Assembly (NCBI GenBank): GCA_028023455.1
Contig: JAQFVV010006271.1
Span: forward strand, 3,246,673-3,310,672
Direction of reading: 5' to 3'
DNA: 64,000 bases
Source of the DNA: Epiperipatus broadwayi
Lineage: Eukaryota; Onychophora; Udeonychophora; Euonychophora; Peripatidae
How positions within the stretch are numbered: the stretch's first letter is position 1; every line of letters starts with the position of its first letter. Made by a program: the position numbers and the translations under genes. The notes under the pieces are model-generated. The model was not told where the DNA came from. It did no database searches and saw nothing but the letters and a program-made list of their open reading frames with translations. Shown here piece by piece: positions 1 through 11,424 of this stretch.

Positions 1-2265
<2,265 letters not shown>

Positions 2266-3429
2266 ATTTTTTTTCTCAAATCATATAAATTTGTCTGAGA
2301 TATAAAAAAATCACTATTATATGCACTAACCCGCTCAAGCACACAAAACTGAAGATATATATATATATATATATATATTGTAACTAAATAAATGAATATT
2401 CTAATATATATCACGTCCCAGTTGAATGTCCATTTGTAACTAAATAATCATATGTTTTTATATAACTGACATGTCCATTTGTAACTGAATAGGCATATGC
2501 TATGATAGCTATTATAATTGGTAACTAATACATAAGTGATGATATCTATTACAAAATGGAACCTGAGGCCATTCTGACTTCTTCTCATCTCAGGTATATG
2601 GCCTATCTCTAAGCCTTTTTGGATAGCCACTTTGTAATTATAACGAAATATATAAATTATGACAGCAAATTTGCAACTAATATAAATATAATACCATATC
2701 CCGTTTCCAACTATCATCAACATTAATTTAGTCATGCCAATAATGAGATAAATAAATTATGCCATATCTAAACACAAAATAAAAAAAATGAAAATTCATC
2801 ACTGTCATCATTTAAGAATTTTTTTTTTTTTCAATATTGGGAAATTATTGTAACCAGCAAAATACACTAGCCATTGACATCAGATAAACCAATATTAGCT
2901 ATAGCAATTGAATAAAATTAAAGTGAAATTCATGGAGTGCATTATGCTTATCTCCAATAATAGGTTCTTTTAACAAAGAATCCTTCCCATTTTTTTACAT
3001 ATATAGGACCATTCATGGTCACATGCACACACTGGCACTATTTATAACAACTTATAAAAATATCAGAGAAAGTTTAATATTATCAAGTTGGAAAAGGGAC
3101 TTGATCACTTTTATTCAGTTTAGCAAAGTACATGTGTTTTCCTCAGATGCCACTAGATTGTTTTAAACCTAGATAAATATCATCTGTCCATTGTGTACTG
3201 GGTTCAAACCCCTTCGGTACATTCTTTACTACATATGCACTTGGATGAATTTAAAAAACCGACAATCTTATATTTTACTCGTGTCAATAGAATTATAAGA
3301 TCCCATAACCATAAAATTTATATATCCAACACTGTCATAGATATTACCAGCTCAGTTTAAGTATACTGATGTACAGATGCATGTATACTCCTACTAATGG
3401 CTTAAAAACATAATGAATACCATTACTTA
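2266..3429. other. AT-rich noncoding DNA with a weak 45-bp repeat
   Basis: Between about 2378 and 2540 the block TGTAACTRAATA recurs about four times; the best pair starts at 2427 and 2472 (period 45 bp, both beginning TGTCCATTTGTAACT). A (TA)9 tract lies at 2358-2378. The rest shows nothing I can assign. Confidence 0.4.
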
Positions 3430-4170
3430 CATATATGGCCATTAAACCTAGCTATTTAATTTAATTATTCATCGTAATATAATGATGATGACGATGATTC
3501 CTTCCACAGCTTCTGTAATCAACTCATAACAACAAATTTATCTTTTATAAAGCATATAGGCACATTCTCAAAATCATATTATGTTTAAACTGGGATTTAA
3601 TTACAATAATCACTAGCTCGGATGATTGATCATAATGAATCTTATGGCCTAAACATACCTTCTTTTATACATTTATGGTTACTTACTTAAAGTACTATTA
3701 AAGTTAAAATTGTATTTCAATCATCAATATTTACCAGTGATGATTAATGATTATTATGAATCTCCCCACCTGATATTTAGCTTTTTATAAATCCCTATTT
3801 ACTAAACATATTAATTACTCTAAGATTGGATTTAATTATTACTATTTATTTAGCGATGATGGTGATCATTATTAATCTTATATTATAAAATTTAGATTCT
3901 GATAAATCTATAGTCATTTACTTGAACAGTATTATGCTTAAACGATGATTTAACCAGTAATATAATATCCACTTTTGATGAGGATGATCAGAACTCATGG
4001 GCACAAAACAAAACATTAGCTTTCTATTATTAACCTATAATTACTCAAAACTTGGTTATATGTCAAACGTGATCTCAAGCATCATTATATTTAAACTACT
4101 ATCCAATGCTTAACATTTACGAGCGATGATGACTAATTATAATCAAGCAAGATTAAAAAAAATTAAAAAT
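3430..4170. repeat. Degenerate tandem repeat, period about 115-145 bp
   Basis: A GATGATG-rich block followed by a TNATTATNAATCTTA-like block recurs at about 3480, 3620, 3740, 3853, 3978 and 4122. Between the blocks each unit carries similar AT-rich text such as TTTTATAAA..., TTTAATTA... and a CATATTA/CATTATA element. Units are strongly diverged and vary in length, so this is an old array. No reading frame spans it. Confidence 0.45.
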
Positions 4171-6180
4171 ACTAATAATAATAACTCGGAAACCAAATAT
4201 GATATAATTATATTTATTCACACTCTTCCTTTTAATAAATCAAATTGCTAATTATACAATTGATGGCAATTATTATGTTAATTAAATGCATATTTAAGAT
4301 AGCATTTATATATGCACAAGCAAAATAAACTTACATATATCCTCATGTTACTATATATTTTGAAGTAAGCTGGCTTAAATTGACATAGAAATAATATTCT
4401 ATCGAATGCTTATTCAAAATTTCCCCTACTGATTATATAGATCATGAAGGTAAATTTCATTTATGCAATGTGTGTGTTTTTTACTTTCATACATGTGTGA
4501 AACCCTGCTCTTTAATTTGTTTCCTTAAAATAACTATGTCTAACCTATTTTGACTGGTTGGTATAAGCAATTCTACACATACACACCGTGTGATATGTCA
4601 ACATATATATTACATTAAAATGTGTCCCTTTATATTATGCATTGATACATAAATCACATTTCTAAAAAAAAAAAAAAAACATTATTAAAACCTTGAGGAA
4701 AAATAAATTATATCAAATTTAACATGCAAAGAGACAAATAAAAAAAAAACCATTATAAACATATATTGATAGGTTGCTAATTTATCACACTAAATAAACA
4801 ACAATAATAAAAAGACATTTTAAAAGTATTACAATATATAAAAAAATATCAAAAGATTATGAAAATTAAGTTTAATGAATTTGAAACTGTGTGTGTGTGT
4901 AATGTTATGCAGTATTGATAATAATACAATCAATAAACAAACTCTTAATGTTTATGTATCAAAAGGAAAAAAAAAGCTTGACTATATAAATCAAAGTTTA
5001 CTTTTAATAAGAAATAAAAAAAATAGTTAATCAAATTTTAAAGTTACCCGATCCATTTTCAGTTCTTATTAATGTCCCAGGTTGAAATATCAGACCACTC
5101 TCTTATTTATAGCTTTGACTGGTGGATTTGGCTGGTTCCTACCATTTTAAAAGTTTTTGCAGGCACTTTTGATAAATAGAAAAAAAAAATTTAAAAACTG
5201 ATTTGTAGACTAATTAGGTTGGTTGTATGGGTCTTAATCATTGTCTTCTTTCTTCTCTTCTTTCCTCTTCTCCCTCCTTTCAAAGATGATGATCCTTTAA
5301 TAGCCCAAGAGACAAAAAATCTCTCAGATAGCATATGTGGTTGGCTTTAAACTTGAGCATTCTTTGGTTATGAAAGGCTTGTATATGAGTCCCAAGATAG
5401 ACCACTGAATTATCTTATGAGGTGAGATCTCAGAGAATAAAAACAGCAAGATTAGCACTGTATCTTCTATGTTTTATAAATAGTAAATATAAATACAATT
5501 TCTATATTATTTTCACCAACTTCTTTTAAGAGATTCAATTTTGATCCATCTCTCTAGATTAACTTAGCTGTGAGATTATTTATATAGCTACACATCTTCT
5601 TTTTATGCTGTTTTAATGTAAAAGCTTCACATTTTCCCCTTTAACTTTTCTAGAGAAAAAATCAACAGCTCATCCTGAGATTAAAAGATACAGAAAAAAG
5701 ACAACTGGTAACTGCCCTATGAATATTGTGCCTCTGGCTTATATCCCTGTCTTTCTGATTAAAAGTCCGCTCCTACAACAGTAACTGTTATTTTGAGATA
5801 GCAACAAAGCCTCACAAAATTGACAGTCCAAATTAATTAATAAGAAAATTAATAATTGTCTTATCTACTCTGTCAAAGCATTTTCCCCCTCTTTGGACAA
5901 TCTAAAATCCAGATAACATAAAAAACACAGTTTACAATCTATTGGTGAACAGAGACAAGGGTCCAAATGTTTTATGTTACATAGCCATAATTTTCTTTCA
6001 CACATGTGTATTTTATCTATTAATCTTTCACACTATCCTTTCCAGCTTATTTTATTTTAAATTAAATAAAGCTAAATAACCGAATAGCTTATTTAATAAT
6101 AATAGACCGATATATTAAATATTATTTCTTGTAACATTCTCTCTTCATTACTGCTTATTAATAACTATTGTCTACCCACT
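4171..6180. other. Noncoding interval, no gene recognised
   Basis: AT-rich, with short homopolymers. From about 5040 to 5950 the base composition is slightly higher in G+C than the surroundings. A pyrimidine run of about 40 bases lies at 5237-5280 and ends TTTCAAAG, which resembles a 3' splice site or, read on the other strand, a purine tract. No exon with coding character was found next to it. Confidence 0.4.
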
Positions 6181-6240
6181 ATATATAATACACACACACA
6201 TAAATTAATATATTGATTTACGTGTGTGAGTATTATATAT
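6181..6240. repeat. TA/CA-rich near-perfect inverted repeat
   Basis: Arms 6181-6205 and 6216-6240 (25 bp each, two mismatches) pair around a 10-base loop. The arms consist of ATATATAATA, a (CA)5 run and TAAAT. It sits directly at the (TA)n tract that borders the PLE starting at 6261. Confidence 0.75.
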
Positions 6241-6345
6241 ATATATATATATATATATATTAATTCTAATGTTTTCATGGATAAAAGATGTCATATTATT
6301 ATTACTATTTGCGGGATATTCCGTGTAGTGAAAAAGCTAAATGCT

Positions 6346-6379
6346 GACATTTCAGTACAATATCAAGTACCTTCCTCAG
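6346..6379 (-). ncRNA. Candidate hammerhead ribozyme motif in the PLE terminal repeat (left arm)
   Basis: On the minus strand: CTGAGGA (6379-6373), a short stem with GTAC/GTAC pairing around TTGATATT, then GAAA (6353-6350) and TGTC. This follows the order CUGANGA - stem II - GAAA of hammerhead ribozymes, which are known in PLE terminal repeats. Folding and activity are not shown by sequence alone. Confidence 0.5.
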
Positions 6380-7457
6380 AGCGTCTTCTTTCTCAAATCA
6401 TAAGAATGCATGTGAGATTTAAAATCGTTTTTATCGTTTTCTTTCTCCTCATATTTAAATTCTATTGGTTGAGAAGCTTTAAAATTTATTTTCTTTTCCA
6501 ATAGTTTCTTCCAAATGTTGTTAATCTTCTTTAACTCACACCTTTCATTTATGCTCTTGAGCCTTTTAAAAATCTCTATAGCTTCTCTTAGCAATCTCTG
6601 GTCATATTGTTCAATTTTTGCTAAAATATTTGTTTTTTCAAAATTTATATCATGATTTGTTAATTTAATATGAGAATAAATAACTGATGAATTGGATTTT
6701 TCTCTCACTGCCAGAATGTGTTCTTCCTTTCTAATATTTATTCTACAATTATTCTGTCCTATATTGTATGTGGACAGACCCTACATGGAATTTCATACAC
6801 ACCATGACACTCCAAAGCAATTTTATCTTTAGAGGAAATATTTTACTAATTTTTTTTTTTATAAATAGTGTAAATTGTGTGAATATTATTATTCTTTAAA
6901 ATGTTACCAATTCTATCAGTTACTCCTTTAATATATGGCAAAATTGTCTTAATTTTTGATGTATCAAAATCTTTTTTCTTTTGATATGTATAAGCCCTAT
7001 TAATAATTTTGTAATTAAAACCATTATGAAGAAGCATTTTATTAGTAGCAAAAAGGTCCCGGTGAAAATGGCTATCATCAGAAAGTCTCTTTGTTCTATC
7101 CAGTAATGTCTTTGCCACTGAAAATAGTTGTGCAGGATGGTGATGAGAGGAAAAATGCAGATATCTCCCAGTGTGTGTTGGTTTTATATATATACCATGG
7201 GATAAAGAACCATCTTCCCTTCTTTCAATCAAAACATCTAAAAAAGGTAATTGATTATTATTTTCTATTTCCATGGTAAATTTAATATTGTTGTGAAGAG
7301 AGTTTAAAAAATTAAAAAAGTCATCAAGAGCATGCTTACCATGAAACCAAATAACAAAGGTATCATCAACATACCTCAGCCATATAGTTGGTTTTTTAAC
7401 TGCTAAAGTCAAAATTTTATTTTCCAAATCCTCCAATTGATCAGCTATTTTTCTCAT
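6376..7457 (-). pseudogene. PLE reverse transcriptase C-terminal half plus GIY-YIG domain, frameshifted
   Basis: The first open segment (7457 down to 6846, 203 codons) begins within RT: it has the catalytic motif LRYVDDTFVIW, then NNQLPFLDVLIER and KPTHTGRYLHF, all typical of Penelope RT. After a stop or frameshift near 6846 the frame resumes with the endonuclease: ECHGVYEIPC, then NIGQNNCRINIRKEEH (the YIG element reads NIG), followed by an open tail from 6708 to 6376 rich in Lys and Glu. The RT fingers and motif B are missing because the 5' part of the element is absent, so this copy cannot encode an active enzyme. The methionine at 7457 is not the native start; it lies at the edge of the inverted arm. 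Confidence 0.85.
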
Positions 7458-7751
7458 ATTAAATTAACAAATCATGATATCAATTTTGAAAAAACAAATA
7501 TTTTAGCAAAAATTGAACAATATGACCAGAGGTTGCTAAGAGAAGCTATAGAGATTTTTAAAAGGCCCAAAAGCATAAATGAAAGGTGTGAGTTAAAGAA
7601 GATTAACAACATTTGGAAGAAACTATTGGAAGAGAAAATAAATTTTAAAACTTCTCAACCAATAGAATTTAAATATGAGGAGAAAGAAAACGATAAAAAC
7701 GATTTTAAATCTCACATGCATTCTTATGATTTGAGAAAGAGGACGCTCTGA
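7437..7751 (+). pseudogene. Inverted duplicate of the PLE C-terminal coding tail
   Basis: An open frame of 104 codons whose product is almost the same as the tail encoded on the opposite strand at 6708-6376 (both contain IKLTNHDINFEKTNILAKIE and end DLRK-R/K-TL). It is the coding part of the right arm of the inverted repeat. It has no catalytic motif of its own and is not an independent gene. Confidence 0.8.
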
Positions 7752-7784
7752 GGAAGGTACTTGATATTGTACTGAAACGTCAGC
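7748..7784 (+). ncRNA. Candidate hammerhead ribozyme motif in the PLE terminal repeat (right arm)
   Basis: Mirror copy of the motif at 6346-6379: CTGAGGA (7748-7754), AGGTAC, loop TTGATATT, GTACT, GAAA (7774-7777), then CGTC. The GAAACGTC end is the form expected of an intact core, while the left arm has GAAATGTC. Confidence 0.5.
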
Positions 7785-7857
7785 ATTTAGCTTTTCCACT
7801 ACACGGAATATCCCGCAAATAGTAATAATAATATGACATATATATATATATATATAA

Positions 7858-8215
7858 TTAGATTACAATCAGTCACCACCTAAACATTCACAGTAAATAT
7901 AGTAATCAATATTTCTCACTGCTGTCAAGGCAACCTTCTCACCTTTTTAATAGCAAGAATGGAAATCCCTTCTTACTAATAGTCCATTGAATATATATGG
8001 ACACTTAAAGATTGCAACTTGACTACAGAGTATGAAATATGTTACAATGAAGTTTAAATAAACCTCTTTAAACATGAATAAACATGTCACTATAATGCAG
8101 ACTAATAAATAGTCATCTATAACATTACTTAATGCAATACTTTTAAATTGCCCATGTATTATTTAGAAATAATAAGCGAAATAGTGCCTAAAGCTAATCT
8201 GGGATAATGATGTAA
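7858..8215. repeat. Dispersed 358-bp repeat, copy 1 of a tandem pair
   Basis: Begins TTAGATTACAATCAGTCACC after a short (TA)n tract and runs to the start of copy 2. A related single copy lies at 55035-55345. Shared blocks include CATTCACAGTAAATAT, TTCTCACTGCTGTCA and AAACCTCTTTAAACAT. No coding capacity seen; it could be the 3' end of an unrecognised retroposon. Confidence 0.75.
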
Positions 8216-8490
8216 TTAGATTCCAATCAGTCACCACCTAAACATTCACAGTAAATATAGTATTCAATATTTCTTACTGCTGTCAAGGCAACCTTCTCAC
8301 CTTTTTAATAGCAAGAATGGGAATCCATTATTACTAATAGTCCATTGAATATATATGGCCACTTAAAGATTGCAACTTGACTACAGAGTATGAAATATTG
8401 TTACAATGAAGTTTAAATAAACCTCTTTAAACATGAATAATCATATAACTCTAATACAGACTAATATATAGTCATCTATAACATTACTTA
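8216..8490. repeat. Dispersed repeat, copy 2 of the tandem pair, truncated
   Basis: Starts TTAGATTCCAATCAGTCACC, offset 358 bp from copy 1, and tracks it closely until about 8490, where the foldback element begins. The last 80 bp of the unit are missing. Confidence 0.75.
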
Positions 8491-8496
8491 ATTATG

Positions 8497-9265
8497 TGGT
8501 TAAGTGATTTCAAAGGTCACTGTCCTCCTATTCATAGCCATTTTGTAAATAGACAAGAAATTGATTAAAAGCGATATATTTCACTTCAAGGATATTTTGT
8601 AGCAAGGTTCTTTTCTATTTATGACATCACTGTCTTCAATAACAAAGTAAACCACATTTAACTTCTTTTTGAGATCATGTCACTCTCTTCAAACCACCAC
8701 TGGATGTCCAGGCTGGCAATCGTGACCATCCAAAGTGCGATGCTGTGCAATAACTGAACCACAATAGGTGTTAGCAGTGCTTTAACACAGGAAGAATGTG
8801 TGTTGCGATAGCTTAGTGGACAGATGGTCCTGGTCTCACCATAATATTATTAAAAAAATATTTTTTTACAGGGCAGGCGATATTACAGACCACCAAAGGT
8901 ATCAGTGACAATTGTAGGATGTCTTTAGTAGTATTGATTAGTTTGTTGAAGTTGGTTAAGCACTGGTGAACAGCTCTTGTGGCTTGGTTTTGAACATCAT
9001 CACAATTTGGCCAGTCATGATTGCCAACCTGGAAATCCAGTGTTGGTATTCAGAGAGTAACATGATATAAAAAAGAAGATAATGGAAGCTTACTTTTTCA
9101 CTGGAGATAGCGATGCCATAAATAAAAAATACTCTTGCTATAAAAATATCCAGGTAATAGAAACATAACTACCGCATTTTCATATATTTTCATCGCTCTT
9201 AACCAATTCTTGTCTATTTACAAGATGGCTTTAAATATGATGATTCTGATCTTCGAAATTGCTTA
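8497..9265. mobile_element. Foldback element with arms of about 245 bp
   Basis: Left arm 8497-8740 and right arm about 9010-9265 are imperfect reverse complements. Paired blocks include TTGTAAATAGACAAGAA (left, near 8551) with its complement near 9208, and CCAGGCTGGCAATCGTGACC (left, near 8708) with CAGTCATGATTGCCAACCTGG (right). The 270-bp centre has no open frame. The edges show no clear target duplication. Foldback or MITE-type non-autonomous DNA transposons have this build; the family is not identified. Confidence 0.65.
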
Positions 9266-9544
9266 GCAATGTAATAACACATATACATATATTAATTTAA
9301 AAAAAACATATTTATTTGTCTTCAACTTTGTGTGCCAAGTGTGTTAGCACATTTTATATTTTGCACTTTAGAATAAATAGCTACAAAGACTGTTTGCTCT
9401 TTCCAGTGACTATTTTATTATTATTATTAATTCCTCTTCATTAATCAAATTCTATTAAATAAGAAATATTAAAAAATATTTTATCACCTTTTTTAAAATA
9501 TTGTTATTTTTTTTAAATTCACCTATCACTCTTTTATTTCTATT
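9266..9544. other. AT-rich spacer, nothing recognised
   Basis: Lies between the foldback element and the next PLE fragment; contains short ATT and T runs only. Confidence 0.4.
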
Positions 9545-9862
9545 GGTCCATTAAAAATACTGTACCAGTTTCTTTAGCAGGGTATGGTCTTGTTGTTCAT
9601 TTTTTCCCAGAATATCTGTTTTATTAAAATTGATCTCATGGTTATTTAATTTTGTGCATATAAATGGATGTTAAATTGAATTTTTTTTCTGATGCCAAAA
9701 TGTGTTCTCCTTTCCTAATATTTATTCTATAATTTGTGTGTCCACTTTATGAATATGAACAATGTTCTTATACAATTTCATATATACTATGACACTCCAG
9801 AATATTATTATCTTTAGAGCAAGAAGATATTTTATTATTTTTTTAAAAAATTGTATAATATA
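9545..9862 (-). pseudogene. PLE GIY-YIG endonuclease fragment, decayed
   Basis: The minus strand reads LECHSIYEI, then NYRINIRKGEHILA, aligning with the GIY-YIG part of the PLE at 6.3-7.5 kb (ECHGVYEIPC ... CRINIRKEEHILAV). Blocks such as TGACACTCCA, ATTATCTTTAGAG and CCTAATATTTATTCTA are shared at nucleotide level. Stops and frameshifts interrupt the frame, and neither the RT nor the 3' terminus is present. Confidence 0.7.
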
Positions 9863-10112
9863 AGGATAAGGTTAATTTAAATATGTTCAGAGCATCTATT
9901 CAATACTAAAAATGTTGCAAAATTGACAATTATTACATTTATTATGGTATAGACGATGATGAGGATTGGGTATCTTATTATCCAAATCACCACCTATTCC
10001 AAGCAAAGTAAAATATATTATTAGCATTGTAATACTGAGATTTATTACCACTAGACAAATTAAATAAATTGACTTCTACTGGCAAATCTATATATTTTAG
10101 TGCTATGCTATG

Positions 10113-10117
<5 letters not shown>

Positions 10118-10202
<85 letters not shown>
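10118..10202. repeat. (TA)n(GT)n compound microsatellite inside the LTR fragment
   Basis: About 29 TA followed by 13 GT. In the other LTR-C copies the same place holds CA/CATA repeats (about 40171-40200 and 46873-46893), so this is expansion in place and not an insertion site. Confidence 0.9.
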
Positions 10203-10203
<1 letters not shown>

Positions 10204-11056
10204 GAAATAGAGAATCGAATGTAAATAGTCAAGCAATTTCTTTGGACATCTAATTCATTAAAATATTTATTAAAAGATAAATAAAAAAATAAAAGACAAA
10301 AGAAATAATTATAATAAAAAAATATTATTTATGCACCTTGATAACCAATTACATATCTTCTAAGGTAAAATCAAAAGTGACTACTATTTAATATGTCAAT
10401 CATATATCTTCGAATATGTGCTTTTGATTATATTGTAAACATAATGTATTCATGAAATATATTTTATTAGATTATTTATAAACTTGTATGATGCCACAAA
10501 TCAATCATCTTTTACATATTATAAAAAATTATATAACACTTATCTGTTACAATCGGTATAAATCATCTAACAGTAACTATACAAAATAAATAAAGGCAGG
10601 GAAAAATAATAACCAAACACTTATACCTATATGCTTAAGGGTTAACAAATATCTCCAAACTTAATCTACATAATCTAATTGGCCCTTGACTATTTTTACC
10701 TTTACTCACATTCAATATACTTCCTATATACCGAACTTATAACAGATAAGATTTTAATTCTTTATTTTCTTTAAATATACCTCATTAACTAAATTGCATA
10801 ATAAATATGACATCTTTAAAATAATAATCTATAGCATCACACACACATCTGAATATCTAGAATCACCTATAATATAATTTCTAAATCATACAAAATAATA
10901 AATTATCATATTTTAATGACAATAAAATTATATTGTTTTGTTCTGTTTTCGTTTTTTTTAAAAAAAAAAAATTGGAAGTTGAAAGAAATATACATATCAG
11001 TTTAAAAAAAAACAACAACAGTAAATTATAACACAAAAAAATGTCTGTCCATTGTT

Positions 11057-11270
11057 GTTCCAAGAAATTTTATTTAACAAACTTATGAAATTACATTTAT
11101 ACAGAAAAACAAATTGTTCAATAGTTATATCACAAGAAAACAAATTGCCCAATAGTTATATCACAAGAAAACAAATTGTTCAATACTTATATCACTTGTA
11201 CTTGATAACAGATGCCTCAGCAAATGTTAGTGGGAGTATCTGTCACCTTGAATGACAGTTTGAGTGTTTT
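11057..11270. mobile_element. SINE-like 214-bp insertion with 16-bp target duplication
   Basis: The 16-mer ATGTCTGTCCATTGTT occurs at 11041-11056 and 11271-11286, directly flanking the insert, while the LTR-C sequence at this place has a single related copy with no insert. The insert holds 2.8 tandem copies of a 31-bp unit beginning ACAAATTG (11109, 11140, 11171). Target duplications of this length are typical of LINE-mobilised retroposons. I see no confident tRNA promoter boxes, so the SINE class is unresolved. Confidence 0.7.
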
Positions 11271-11424
11271 ATGTCTGTCCATTGTTAAAGCATAATTTGT
11301 TAAGAATGACAAGAGTTTTTTTATCCTAGAATTCCATGCCAGGCGTTAAAAAATGTCATTTGCATGCATTGACTTTCTTTCACTATATATACGCGAATAG
11401 CAAAGTCATACAGTAGAAAATTAT

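Larger units (their letters stand above)
6261..7839 (-). mobile_element. Penelope-like element with inverted terminal arms
   Basis: Seen: positions 6288-6676 and 7451-7839 are reverse complements over 389 bp without a single indel (position sum constant at 14127), with few mismatches. The 774-bp middle holds the end of an RT and the start of a GIY-YIG domain on the minus strand. Both outer edges touch (TA)n tracts. Known: PLEs encode RT plus GIY-YIG endonuclease, carry long terminal repeats (pLTRs), and are often 5'-truncated with an inverted piece at the 5' end. Inference: this is a 5'-truncated copy whose 3' segment is duplicated in inverted orientation at its 5' side, either as an inverted pLTR or as a twin-priming-like product. 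Confidence 0.85.
9865..11424 (-). repeat. Minus-strand fragment of an element-C-type LTR
   Basis: The reverse complement aligns with LTR-C from about 40470 back to about 39105. Matching landmarks include the GACTTCTACTGGCAAATCTA block (10070-10090), GGAAATAGAGAATCGAATGT (10202-10221), the block around the T8/A10 run at 10950-10970, and GTTAAGAATGACAAGAGTTT (11298). The fragment lacks both ends of the LTR: the 3' end stops at the PLE fragment and the other side stops at the satellite array. The CA microsatellite of the LTR has grown here into a (TA)n(GT)n tract. Confidence 0.8.

Noticed and set aside
3170-3225. GGTTCAAACCCC resembling a tRNA or SINE B box
   Set aside because: No matching A box at proper distance and no tRNA fold; no second copy in the window.
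5880-5900. GGGGGA-type purine tract on the minus strand as a possible polypurine tract of another LTR element
   Set aside because: Not followed by a TGTRACC LTR start and no LTR landmarks nearby.
8808-8825. TAGCTTAGTGG resembling a pol III A box in the foldback element
   Set aside because: No B box at the proper distance and no cloverleaf.
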